From NCBI RefSeq assembly GCF_000259505.1, contig NZ_AJMM01000019.1, positions 124,001 to 188,000 on the forward strand: a DNA stretch of 64,000 nucleotides. The letters are read 5' to 3'. A model generated the notes under the pieces. The model was not told the DNA's origin. It did no database searches and worked only from the letters and a program-made list of their open reading frames with translations. Below are positions 44,505 to 52,209 of this stretch, in pieces (position 1 is the stretch's first letter; each line of letters opens with the position of its first letter). The DNA is from Streptococcus sp. SK643. Its GTDB lineage: Bacteria; Bacillota; Bacilli; Lactobacillales; Streptococcaceae. Both the position numbers and the translations under genes were made by a program.

Positions 44505-44790
44505 AATTTAGATCAGCATATCCATTATTGAAGGTAACAATCGGTCTATCTAGATAATCGATGTTAAAGAATTTTCTGTTGTAATTTCAAGTGGAATGAT
44601 GAATGTCGTTTCTTTTGGAACTGGCGAAAATCTTTCCGTTCCACAATGTCATTTTAAAATGATTTTTACTGCCTTTCGTTTATTAGTATAAAAGAAAAAT
44701 ATTATCTCATGTTGAGGCAGTATCACTGCTTGTACAAGCTGATTGAACAAGGATGTAGCTAGGGAAAGTCATACAGTAAGGAGTTTAAAC
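44505..44790 (+). other. Intergenic stretch holding a partial repeat
   Basis: 286 bases between the CPBP and hydrolase genes with no supported gene. An AT-rich section (44505-44700) includes an inverted pair around CATTTTAAAATG (44649-44660). It is followed by the repeat fragment at 44706-44741 and the RBS AAGGAG of the hydrolase. Confidence 0.5.
44706..44741 (+). repeat. Dispersed repeat, copy 3 (right end only)
   Basis: GTTGAGGCAGTATCACTGC followed by TTGTACAAGCTGA matches the right third of copies 1 and 2. Here GCTTGTACAAGC is a perfect palindrome and GCAGT-ATC-ACTGC a perfect hairpin. It ends directly before the hydrolase leader. Confidence 0.75.
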
Positions 44791-45609
44791 ATGAAATTCC
44801 ATGAATTTGGTAATAAGAATTTACCTCCTATCTTACTAATACACGGTGGCGGCAGTTCTTGGTGGAATTATCTTCGTCAAGCACGTATCTTGTCAGAAAA
44901 ATACCGTATTATTCTACCCACTTTGAATGGTCACGGCGAAGAATATCAACTTGATTATGTTTCTACTGAAGATTCTGCTTTGGAGATTCTAGACTATATC
45001 AAAGCAAACTGTGGTGGGAAATTATTTGCAATCGGTGGTGTTTCACTTGGTGGTCAAATTGCCATCGAGCTTTTATCTTTAGATAGTGAAATTGCTGAGA
45101 AGGCCATCATAGACGGAAGCCTCTGTATTCCTCAACCAAGGTTAGCTAAAATCAGCATCTTTCTAGTGTCTCTATTTGGTAAACTGATGTTCAATAAATT
45201 CTCTTGCAAACTTCAGTTAAGCATGATGAACAAACTCTATCCTAAACTGGCTTATCCAGAGGAAATTAAATCTTATTATTTGGAGGATCTGCCAAGGACG
45301 CCTGTTAAAACATTGGTGACCATTTACAAAACCTATATGGGGCATTACAAGCTGAAAGATATGATTTCTGCCAGCAAAGCTCAAGTTCTGTATATCTATG
45401 GTGAAAAAGAATTGAACTATGTGAAAGAATCAGTGAAATTATTTCATCAGCTACATTCAAATACAATTTTGTATGAAGCAAAAGGTTATAATCACGGTTA
45501 TTTATCATCTTACCTACATCAGGAGTGGATTGATTTAGTTGAGCCATTTTTAAAGAGCAATCCATTGGGAATGTGTAATAAATCTGATATGTCACAAGGA
45601 GGAATCTGA
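44791..45609 (+). CDS. Alpha/beta hydrolase
   Basis: A 272-residue serine hydrolase starting MKFHEFGNKNLPPILLIHGG at the ATG at 44791, 6 bases after AAGGAG; an in-frame TTG at 44743 lies in the repeat. HGGGSSWWNYL is the oxyanion region, GVSLGGQIA near residue 86 holds the nucleophile serine, and NHGYLSSY near the C-terminus supplies the histidine. The substrate is unknown. Its stop overlaps the start of the broken ADP-ribosylglycohydrolase gene (TGATG), so the two were an operon. Repeat fragments flank the pair. Confidence 0.82.
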   Translation: MKFHEFGNKNLPPILLIHGGGSSWWNYLRQARILSEKYRIILPTLNGHGEEYQLDYVSTEDSALEILDYIKANCGGKLFAIGGVSLGGQIAIELLSLDSEIAEKAIIDGSLCIPQPRLAKISIFLVSLFGKLMFNKFSCKLQLSMMNKLYPKLAYPEEIKSYYLEDLPRTPVKTLVTIYKTYMGHYKLKDMISASKAQVLYIYGEKELNYVKESVKLFHQLHSNTILYEAKGYNHGYLSSYLHQEWIDLVEPFLKSNPLGMCNKSDMSQGGI

Positions 45610-45737
45610 TGCTAGGAGCAATTGTTGGAGATATTGTCGGTTCTGTTTACGAATGGAACAATATCAAAATAAAAGACTTTCCTTTATTTCGTAAGGACTG
45701 CTTTTTCACGGATGATACGGTAAGTCCGAACTGTTGA
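45609..45737 (+). pseudogene. ADP-ribosylglycohydrolase (DraG-like), N-terminal remnant
   Basis: The frame starts MLGAIVGDIVGSVYEWNN and reaches FFTDDTV, the first metal-binding signature of DraG/ARH enzymes, which remove ADP-ribose from arginine. After GATACGGTA it runs into the left end of the dispersed repeat and stops at 45735. The matching C-terminal piece (GGDSDT signature) lies at 46460-46631; about 170 central residues are missing. Confidence 0.8.
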
Positions 45738-45811
45738 ATGTGTAAGCTTGTTAGTGAAACGTAGCTAATCCTCAAAATAAAGAAACTAAAACTCCATTAT
45801 TTTGAGATGAC
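45727..45811 (+). repeat. Dispersed repeat, copy 4 (left end only)
   Basis: GAATGTGTAAGCTTGTTAGTG encodes E-C-V-S-L-L-V as in copy 2, followed by K-R-S-stop and the hairpin CTCAAAATAA / TTATTTTGAG. The arms differ from copies 1 and 2 but remain complementary. It interrupts the ADP-ribosylglycohydrolase gene at GATACGGTAA, a string also present just before copy 2 (39768-39779). Confidence 0.75.
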
Positions 45812-45841
45812 AACCTAAATTGGTTTTAAGGAGGTATTATA

Positions 45842-46459
45842 TTGATAGAAAGCAGACTTGAGTTTGATAAAATCACATCCTTTGATGAATTTAATAAATA
45901 CTATTGGTATCGTGATGAACTTTCACAACTATGTAAATCATTAGGATTAGAATATAGAGGTACCAAACAAGAACTCAATTATATTATTGAGCAGTACTTT
46001 AAGGGTAATTTGATTAAAAAATCATCAATAAAAAGGAAAAAGAAACAAGTAGAAGTCCTTACCTTAAATACGCCCTTACTTGAATGTGGATTCTCCTTTA
46101 ATACACACTTTAGAGAATATTTTTCAACTTTAACAGATGTTTCGCCATTTAAATTTACTGCTGATATGGCTACAGCTTGGAGAAAAGTAAAAAGAGAAAA
46201 TGATTTGAGTTTTACAATCCAAGATATGCTAAAAGTCTATTATGGAAATTCAGACTATGCCAAGTATGATCATTCGGTTTGTCAATGGAATCAATTTTTA
46301 AAGGATTTCTGTGCAGACGAAAATAGTCTTAACTATTCAAACAAGTTAAAAGTAGCTTCTATTCTTTGGAAAGAAGTTAGGAATTCAAGTAATAAAAAAA
46401 TTTATTCAAAGAATCTTTTAACTAAATATGCTGATAAAATAAAAGAGTATAGTAAGTAG
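45842..46459 (+). CDS. SAP/DUF6434-like protein inserted in the ADP-ribosylglycohydrolase gene
   Basis: A 205-residue, lysine-rich protein with start TTG at 45842, 8 bases after a perfect AAGGAGG; no ATG fits. Residues 10-55 (FDEFNKYYWYRDELSQLCKSLGLEYRGTKQEL) look like a SAP-type nucleic-acid-binding helix pair, followed by a basic linker KRKKKQ. The C-terminal half (FTADMATAWRKVKREND ... CQWNQFLKDFCAD) matches the DUF6434-type domain as I remember it. The function is unknown, DNA binding likely. The gene lies exactly between the two halves of the broken gene, so it arrived with, or after, the deletion. Confidence 0.65.
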   Translation: MIESRLEFDKITSFDEFNKYYWYRDELSQLCKSLGLEYRGTKQELNYIIEQYFKGNLIKKSSIKRKKKQVEVLTLNTPLLECGFSFNTHFREYFSTLTDVSPFKFTADMATAWRKVKRENDLSFTIQDMLKVYYGNSDYAKYDHSVCQWNQFLKDFCADENSLNYSNKLKVASILWKEVRNSSNKKIYSKNLLTKYADKIKEYSK

Positions 46460-46631
46460 AAACCCCATCTCACTTGGTGGCGACAGTGATACTCTCGCTG
46501 CAATCACTGGCAGCATAGCCGAGGCAGCTTACGGAATTCCTGATTGGATAAAGGATAAGGCCTATTCTTACTTGGATGAACCCTTAAAGGATGTAGTCAT
46601 TAGATGGGAAAATAGAAGAAAAGCGTATTAA
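46460..46631 (+). pseudogene. ADP-ribosylglycohydrolase, C-terminal remnant
   Basis: The open frame NPISLGGDSDTLAAITGSIA, then EAAYGIPDWI and a C-terminal KAY-stop, is the end of a DraG-like enzyme, including the second metal motif GGDSDT. There is no start codon or RBS. Together with 45609-45737 it shows one ancestral gene of about 260 codons. Confidence 0.8.
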
Positions 46632-46744
46632 TATCCAGTACGTCAAAGTTCTCTTTTATGAGTTTTCATTATATAATAGCATTATATGTAATGGTAAATG
46701 CAGCTACGCTAACATTTCTATTTAAAAATTAAGGAGTATTATCA

Positions 46745-47629
46745 ATGAAAAAAGCAATGTTAATTATCAACCCTACTTCTGGTGGCGAGAAGGCTTTGGA
46801 TTACAAAGAAAAGTTAGAGAATAAAGCCAAAGAATTCTTTGAACAAGTAGATACTAAAATCACTGAAAAAGCGCTAGATGCTACAAATTTCGCTTCAGAA
46901 GCTTCAGAAGAAGGCTATGAAGCTGTAGTAGTTTTTGGGGGAGATGGTACCGTTAATGAAGTCATTTCTGGTATTGCTGAAAAGGACTATGTTCCTAAAC
47001 TTGGGATTATCCCAGGAGGTACTGGTAACTTAATTACCAAGCTTTTGGAAATCAATCAAGACATCGATGGCGCTATTGATGAACTGGATTTTGATTTAAC
47101 CAATAAGATTGATATCGGTAAAGCAAATGACAATTATTTTGGTTATATCTTTAGTATCGGTTCACTTCCTGAGGCGATTCACAATGTTGAAATCGAGGAC
47201 AAGACAAAATTCGGTATTTTAGCCTATGCTGTAAATACCATGAAGTCTGTCATGACAGATCAGGTCTTTAACATTAAGGTGGAGACAGAGAATGGAAATT
47301 ATGTTGGTGAAGCTAGTCATGTTTTGGTTCTCTTGACAAATTACTTCGCTGACAAAAAAATCTTTGAAGAAAACAAGGACGGCTATGCCAACATTTTGAT
47401 TCTAAAAGATGCCTCAATCTTTTCAAAATTATCCATCATTCCTGACTTATTAAAAGGTGATGTTGTAGAAAATGATAACATCGAATATATCAGAGCTCGT
47501 CATATCAAAATTTCATCAGATGTTGAACTAGAATCAGATGTTGATGGCGATCAATCAGATAACCTTCCAGTTGAGATTAAAGTACTTGCTCAGCGTGTAG
47601 AAGTATTTTCAAAACCAAAAGAGGATTAG
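46745..47629 (+). CDS. YegS/DgkB-type lipid kinase
   Basis: A 294-residue diacylglycerol-kinase-fold protein. NPTSGGEKA at residues 8-16 and VVFGGDGTVNEVISGI near residue 60 are the nucleotide motifs, and GIIPGGTGNLITKLL near residue 89 completes the catalytic domain. It probably phosphorylates diacylglycerol or a related lipid, recycling lipid from lipoteichoic acid synthesis; the precise lipid is not readable. RBS AAGGAG; terminator at 47639. Confidence 0.85.
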   Translation: MKKAMLIINPTSGGEKALDYKEKLENKAKEFFEQVDTKITEKALDATNFASEASEEGYEAVVVFGGDGTVNEVISGIAEKDYVPKLGIIPGGTGNLITKLLEINQDIDGAIDELDFDLTNKIDIGKANDNYFGYIFSIGSLPEAIHNVEIEDKTKFGILAYAVNTMKSVMTDQVFNIKVETENGNYVGEASHVLVLLTNYFADKKIFEENKDGYANILILKDASIFSKLSIIPDLLKGDVVENDNIEYIRARHIKISSDVELESDVDGDQSDNLPVEIKVLAQRVEVFSKPKED

Positions 47630-47638
47630 TATATAGAG

Positions 47639-47662
47639 AAAGCCTTTTTTAAGGCTTTTTGT
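47639..47662 (+). terminator. Terminator of the lipid kinase gene
   Basis: AAAGCCTT, loop TTTT, AAGGCTTTTTG. Confidence 0.75.
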
Positions 47663-47711
47663 ATACTTTAAAAGATTGCTCTTTTAAGGTTGAACATTCC
47701 TTGAAATATAG

Positions 47712-48395
47712 TCAATTGAAACAAGAATAAGACAAAAGAGCCTCGAAAAAAGTATTACAACTTGGTAATACCTTTTTGAGGTGCTTTTTGATATGAGCCC
47801 ATGTTTTCTCAATAGGATTGTAGTCAGGTGAGTAGGGAGTAGGGAGGAAGGAGTAAAAGTTTATGTCCAAATTCTTCACATAAAAGCTCTAGCTTACCCA
47901 TTCTATGGAATCTTGCATTATCCATAATAATAACTGATGGTGTATTTAATATTGGTAAGAGAAACTTCTGAAACTAAGCTTTAAAAAAGTCGCTCGTAAT
48001 TGTTTCTTCGTAAGTCATTGGAGCGATCAACTCACCATTTGTTAGCCCTGCAATCAAAGAAATCCTCTGATATCTTCTTCCAGATACTTTACCTTTTATT
48101 AACTGACCTTTTAATGAGCTATCATATTCTCGATAAAGATAAGTATCGAATCCTGTTTCATCAATATAAACAGGTACTAGATGCTTTAAACTATTAAAAT
48201 TTTTAAGAAATAAAGCTACTTTTTCTGGGTCTTGTTCATAGTAAGTGTGGTTCTTTTTTTTCGAGTGTAGCCCATGGCTTTGAGAGCATAGTGAATAGTA
48301 GTTGGATGACAGCCAAATTCAGAAGCTATTTCAGTTAAATAAGCGTCTGGATTGTCAGTAAGATAGCTTTTGAGACATCTTCTAGGACGCAGACT
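47712..48395 (-). mobile_element. IS630-Spn1-like transposase, 5'-truncated and broken
   Basis: On the minus strand the pieces read YLTDNPDAYLTEIASEFGCH, then VYIDETGFDTYLYREY (first D of the DDE triad), IIMDNARFHRMGKLE (second D) and YNPIEKTWAHIKKHL (E), the order of IS630 transposases. About the first 60 residues are missing. Frame changes occur at an A8 run near 48260, where Orf1/Orf2 frameshifting is normal for this IS. A TGG to TAG nonsense lies near 47975, and a 7-bp tandem duplication (AGTAGGG twice) near 47832-47848 shifts the frame. It cannot move on its own. Terminal inverted repeats were not found. Confidence 0.82.
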
Positions 48396-48428
48396 TTTAT
48401 CGTCGCATGGTAGACTAGGAGGAGCCTT

Positions 48429-48716
48429 ATGACAGATTTTCTGATTCTTCCTCTTATTCTCATAGCCGTGGGCATGATTGCCTTGATTCTCTGGAGGCTC
48501 ATAGTTTTGGCTAGTGGATTGTTTTTAATTGGACTAGCCTGTGCTACTCTCTTTACTGAAGTATATGGATTCTATCTTCTCTTTACAGAGACTGAACTTT
48601 ACACGGAAGATTTAGCACAGAATGGACTCCTCAGTTTTACAACCTTCTTCATCCTCTTTAACCTTGCTTTGCTTGTCTTGGCAGGCTGGGCAGGGTATAA
48701 GTGGAAGGTAAGATGA
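48429..48716 (+). CDS. Small membrane protein of unknown function
   Basis: A 95-residue protein with three hydrophobic stretches (ILPLILIAVGMIALILWRLI, then VLASGLFLIGLACATLF and TTFFILFNLALLVLAGWAGY), preceded by AGGAGG. I do not recognise a named family. A degraded second copy lies at 54057-54293, so the two flank the lacticin-type lantibiotic locus. Small membrane proteins in such positions are often bacteriocin immunity factors, but that is inference only. Confidence 0.6.
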   Translation: MTDFLILPLILIAVGMIALILWRLIVLASGLFLIGLACATLFTEVYGFYLLFTETELYTEDLAQNGLLSFTTFFILFNLALLVLAGWAGYKWKVR

Positions 48717-48718
48717 AT

Positions 48719-48757
48719 AAAATGGAGAAAACTCTAATGGTTTTTCTCCATTTTTTT
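48719..48757. terminator. Bidirectional terminator
   Basis: AAAATGGAGAAA (48719-48730) pairs with TTTCTCCATTTT (48743-48754), followed by TTTATC; it separates the small membrane gene from the convergent histidine kinase gene. Confidence 0.75.
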
Positions 48758-48759
48758 AT

Positions 48760-50130
48760 CTAATTGGTAATGTTGAAAATCGGAAGTGAAATGATACTTT
48801 CAAAGAATTCATTTTGGACACTAGCAAACGAAATAGAGCCCTGATGCAAATCAACAATTTGTTTTGAAATTTTTAGCCCAATTCCAGTCGTTCTAATTTT
48901 AGAAATATCAATGTTTTTAAAAGATAATTCATTAAGTTCAGCAATTTTTTCTGGTGAAGCTCCCTGTCCATTATCTTTGATTTCGACAATTACATTTGTA
49001 TCTTTTTTGAATAAGTAGATTCTTATTGTACACCCCTTTTCGTTATGTAAAACAGAGTTGTAGATGATATTATGGATAACTCTCGTGATTAAAAACTTCT
49101 CAATCATGATAGATTGATTAACAAGTGAATAATCGTAATCAAATTCAAATTCAAAATCATTCCAGATTTCTTGATTTAAAATATGGATGAGAATGTCTTT
49201 GAAGAAGGGGATAATTTTTGTTTCAGTCTGGTTTAATTGAAGATGACCGGATGAAAGGCGAGCTACTATATTTAAGTCATTTAAAATATTTTGGATGTAA
49301 TAGGATTCCGTCAATATTGGGCGAATATGTTTTTTAGACTGTGTATCTAGTTCAGAATCATTTAACAAGGACGCGTTAGAAATGATGACAGAAAGAGGTG
49401 TTTTGATATCGTGTGCAATACCTGAAATCCATTGCTCTTTAAAGACTTCATTCTCTTTGAGTAGAGTATCGGTTTGATTAATTGCAGTTGTAAGATATTC
49501 TAGTTCTGATATAGAATTTATTGGATTTTTCAAACCATCTGGGAGATTCTGAATAGCAGTTACAAGAGGCGCAATTTTACGATTGATATGCGTCACACCA
49601 TAGTAGTAAAGAAAAGCGAAATAAAGGCAGTTGAAAAGCAATACTCCAAATGCTACTAGTGGAATCAGGCGAATACTATCTATATCTAAGTAATTATAAC
49701 TATAACGAGCAATTTTATCTTTTGGAAAACCAACAACAATGATGTAGTCACCTTTTATCTGACTAAAAACAGGATAATCTGAAAGATAATAGCGAGAAAA
49801 CTGTAAAATGTCCCCATAGTCAAATTGCGAAGGAACTTCTGTAGGTTTATACTGTTCGTACACCTGTTTTCCAGTCTGCTTATCCAATACCATGAGCCAT
49901 AACTTTTGTTCTTTTAGACTAGAAATATCTTTTTTAGGTATGTGGACGTTATTTTTTATGATGGTAATGTGTTCAGAAATTATTTTTACAGTCTCAGTAG
50001 CAGTTTGCTTTTCCCTAATGTAGAAAACAAAACTGGCAATTAGAATAATATTGGTAATAAAGATAATGATGGAAAAAAAGATAAATTTCTTTAGTGAATA
50101 CCTTAAAATTTTGGTTTGGTTCATAATCAT
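48760..50130 (-). CDS. Sensor histidine kinase of lantibiotic locus 1 (LanK-like)
   Basis: A 456-residue kinase. Two membrane helices (residues 14-35 and 155-178) flank an extracellular domain of about 120 residues. The phosphoacceptor is in SGIAHDIKTPLSVIISNASLL near residue 245, followed by an N-box (VIHNIIYNSVLHNEKG), a G1-type DNGQG and G2 TTGIGLKIS. Kinases of this layout sense lantibiotics in ScnK, SalK or NisK systems. Its start overlaps the response regulator stop (ATGA). The pair reads leftward, away from the lanA remnant. Confidence 0.85.
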   Translation of the reverse strand: MIMNQTKILRYSLKKFIFFSIIIFITNIILIASFVFYIREKQTATETVKIISEHITIIKNNVHIPKKDISSLKEQKLWLMVLDKQTGKQVYEQYKPTEVPSQFDYGDILQFSRYYLSDYPVFSQIKGDYIIVVGFPKDKIARYSYNYLDIDSIRLIPLVAFGVLLFNCLYFAFLYYYGVTHINRKIAPLVTAIQNLPDGLKNPINSISELEYLTTAINQTDTLLKENEVFKEQWISGIAHDIKTPLSVIISNASLLNDSELDTQSKKHIRPILTESYYIQNILNDLNIVARLSSGHLQLNQTETKIIPFFKDILIHILNQEIWNDFEFEFDYDYSLVNQSIMIEKFLITRVIHNIIYNSVLHNEKGCTIRIYLFKKDTNVIVEIKDNGQGASPEKIAELNELSFKNIDISKIRTTGIGLKISKQIVDLHQGSISFASVQNEFFESIISLPIFNITN

Positions 50131-50825
50131 GATAACAATTTATATCCCAGCCCTTTAGCTGTCTTTAAATATTGAGGTTTTGAAGGATTTTCTTCTATTT
50201 TTTCTCGAATTTTCCGAATATGTACAGTCAAAGAGTTTTCATAACCAAAGCTATCCACTCCCCAAATCGCATCACAGAGAGATTCAGTTGAAACGATGTA
50301 ATTTTTATTATTGTAAAGTTTTTTCAAAATCTGAATTTCAATTGGCGTAATAGAAATTTCTGCTCCATTTTTTTGTACTGTTGCATTCCGAAAATTCACC
50401 AAAGTCTGTCCAATCTGTATTGCTTCCTGTTCTGATTTATAGCTTCTCCGTAGCAGAGCCATAATACGATAGATAAGATTTTTTGGAATGAAGGGTTTCA
50501 TGACATAATCATCACCACCAGCATTAAAACCAGCTATCTCATCTTCAGGATTATTTTTGGCAGTCAGAAAGAGGATAGGAGTATCGCCTTTTTTTCGGAT
50601 ATGTTTTGCTAATGTATAGCCATCACCATCGGGGAGCATAATGTCCAAAAGGAAAAGGTCGAACTGCTCTGTTTCAATCATGTCCAAACTAGATTCTATA
50701 TCATAGGCTGATGTTAGATTGGAAAATCCGTAGGCAGTGAGAATATCTCTTATGGAAGAGTTTAAAATTTTATCGTCATCAATGATAAGGATGTGCTTAT
50801 TCAGGAGCTGTTGTTCGAAACTCAT
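50127..50825 (-). CDS. OmpR-family response regulator of lantibiotic locus 1 (LanR-like)
   Basis: A 232-residue regulator with the receiver aspartate in DLFLLDIMLPDGDGY near residue 57, the conserved lysine in DDYVMKPFIPKN near residue 106, and a C-terminal winged helix (SLTVHIRKIREKI, LKTAKGLGYKLLS). It is first of the RK pair, from an extended -10 TGGTATAAT on the minus strand (50847-50855). The divergent lanA promoter with a 25-bp inverted repeat is its obvious target. Confidence 0.87.
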   Translation of the reverse strand: MSFEQQLLNKHILIIDDDKILNSSIRDILTAYGFSNLTSAYDIESSLDMIETEQFDLFLLDIMLPDGDGYTLAKHIRKKGDTPILFLTAKNNPEDEIAGFNAGGDDYVMKPFIPKNLIYRIMALLRRSYKSEQEAIQIGQTLVNFRNATVQKNGAEISITPIEIQILKKLYNNKNYIVSTESLCDAIWGVDSFGYENSLTVHIRKIREKIEENPSKPQYLKTAKGLGYKLLS

Positions 50826-50846
50826 AATCTTACCTCGCTTATCTAT

Positions 50847-50855
50847 ATTATACCA
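50847..50855 (-). promoter_or_regulatory. Promoter of the locus 1 RK genes
   Basis: Extended -10 TGG-TATAAT on the minus strand, 22 bases before the regulator ATG; no good -35. Confidence 0.6.
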
Positions 50856-50884
50856 TTTAAAAGAATGAAAAAAGCAAGATACTT

Positions 50885-50943
50885 TAATCTTAATGTAAAA
50901 TTAAGGTTAGCTTAGTTTAAAATTAATCTAGCATGTCTATAAT
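50885..50943 (+). promoter_or_regulatory. lanA promoter with 25-bp inverted repeat
   Basis: TAATCTTAAT (50885-50894), GTAAA, ATTAAGGTTA (50900-50909): arms complementary at 9 of 10 positions. It is centred about 43 bases upstream of TATAAT (50938-50943), whose -35 is weak (GTTTAA). This is a typical place for an activating response regulator, presumably the divergent one. Confidence 0.6.
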
Positions 50944-51004
50944 AAAGACATAACCTAGATAGAGATACTTATCAAATAAATTTTAATCAGTGAGGTATTT
51001 CTAA

Positions 51005-51124
51005 ATGGCTAAACAACAAATGAATCTCGTTGAGATTGAAGTAATGAATTCTCTTCAAGAATTAACTCTTGAAGAACTTGATAACGTTCTTGGTGCTGGT
51101 AGTGGAATAATTCATTTTATTTAA
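51005..51124 (+). pseudogene. Truncated lacticin 481-group lantibiotic precursor
   Basis: A 39-residue peptide with RBS GAGG. The leader NSLQELTLEELDNVLGAG has the acidic helix and double-glycine-type GA cleavage site of the lacticin 481/streptococcin A-FF22 group (compare the IQEVSLEELDQIIGAG-type leader). The core then reads GSGIIHFI and stops; lacticin 481 continues GSGVIHTISHEC and on to the Cys residues. With no Cys and only one Ser there is nothing to form rings, so this cannot be a lantibiotic. The cut coincides with the deletion that removed lanM and most of lanT. Confidence 0.8.
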
Positions 51125-51300
51125 ACAAAACAATGGTAATAGTGAGTCACCAATTAGATATTGTGAATTATGTTGATTCTATCATTTTTGTTGATAAGAG
51201 TAGTGGAGATGTTATCAAAGATACTCATGATAATTTGATTTATAGAAATCAAAATTATAGAAAATTATTTGGTTTAAAGGAGGAAGTTCATAATGATTAG
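51111..51300 (+). pseudogene. LanT exporter, C-terminal remnant
   Basis: In the frame of TTA-AAC-AAA-ACA the sequence reads LNKTMVIVSHQLDIVNYVDS, then IIFVDKSSGDVIKDTHDNLI and KLFGLKEEVHND to TAG at 51298. VIVSHQLDIV is the switch-histidine region of an ABC ATPase, and the remainder is the tail of a bacteriocin exporter/peptidase. All upstream parts are absent. The end overlaps the lanF start, as in intact A-M-T-F-E-G operons. Confidence 0.8.
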
Positions 51301-52204
51301 TAATGTTTTACAGATAAAAAACTTACAAAAGAGATTTAAGGACACTCAGGTAGTTAACCTTAGTTCCTTATCAGTTCAACAAGGTGAGATTTATGGTTTT
51401 CTAGGTCCAAATGGAGCTGGGAAAACAACCACTATGAAGATGATTTTGTCTTTGATTTCTCGTACAGCTGGGGAGATTGAAGTGTTCGGTCAATCTATAG
51501 GTACGGACAAGCAGTATCTTAATCAGATTGGCTCTATGATTGAAGAACCGTCTTATTATCCTAATTTGACAGGCTATGAAAATCTCTTAGTCTTCCAAAA
51601 AATCCTTGGATTTGATAAGAAAAATATTCAGGAAACATTGAAAATTGTTGGGTTAGATCAACCTAAAAACAAGAAAAAATTGGTTAAAGATTATTCTTTG
51701 GGTATGAAACAGCGCTTGGCTTTAGCCTTTGCCTTAGTCAAGAAACCGCGTTTGTTGATACTGGATGAGCCAACAAATGGGCTAGACCCAGCAGGGATTC
51801 ATGAAATTCGGGAACTGATTATCAAGTTGGCAAAAGAACAGGGCATTACTGTTTTCATCTCTACCCATATCCTTTCTGAAGTAGAGCATATAGCTGACCG
51901 TGTGGGGATTATCAACCATGGTCAACTTGTTTACGAGGGAGAAATTCGTAAAATTCAGTACAATAAATGGCTGGAAGTGCGTGGGGATTTTAGAGGTCGA
52001 CGTGAAGTCATTAGCCAAGTGTTATTTGGTTATCCGTGCAAGATGTTGGAGATACAAGAGGATAAACTCAAGCTGACTAACCTTGCTGATCAGCAGATTT
52101 CTAGTTTGTTACGAGATTTAATAGTCGAGAAAGTGCCAATTTATGAAGTGAAGCAAGAACAAGAAACCTTGGAATCTATCTTCCTCAACTTAACCAAGGA
52201 GTGA
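51293..52204 (+). CDS. Lantibiotic immunity ABC ATPase (LanF, locus 1)
   Basis: A 303-residue ATPase: Walker A GPNGAGKTTT near residue 44, signature KDYSLGMKQRLALA near residue 135, Walker B LLILDEPTNGLDPAG near residue 157, with the E-loop variant EEPSYYPNLTGYENL typical of LanF proteins. The extra C-terminal 80 residues are as in ScnF/LctF. With LanE and LanG it would expel the lantibiotic from the membrane. RBS AAAGGAGG. It is intact even though the biosynthetic genes are lost. Confidence 0.9.
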   Translation: MISNVLQIKNLQKRFKDTQVVNLSSLSVQQGEIYGFLGPNGAGKTTTMKMILSLISRTAGEIEVFGQSIGTDKQYLNQIGSMIEEPSYYPNLTGYENLLVFQKILGFDKKNIQETLKIVGLDQPKNKKKLVKDYSLGMKQRLALAFALVKKPRLLILDEPTNGLDPAGIHEIRELIIKLAKEQGITVFISTHILSEVEHIADRVGIINHGQLVYEGEIRKIQYNKWLEVRGDFRGRREVISQVLFGYPCKMLEIQEDKLKLTNLADQQISSLLRDLIVEKVPIYEVKQEQETLESIFLNLTKE

Positions 52205-52209
52205 GTCTT

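Noticed and set aside
51005-51124. Short peptide as a functional unmodified bacteriocin or signal
   Set aside because: The eight-residue core has no Cys, and modification and export genes are gone; decay is the simpler explanation.
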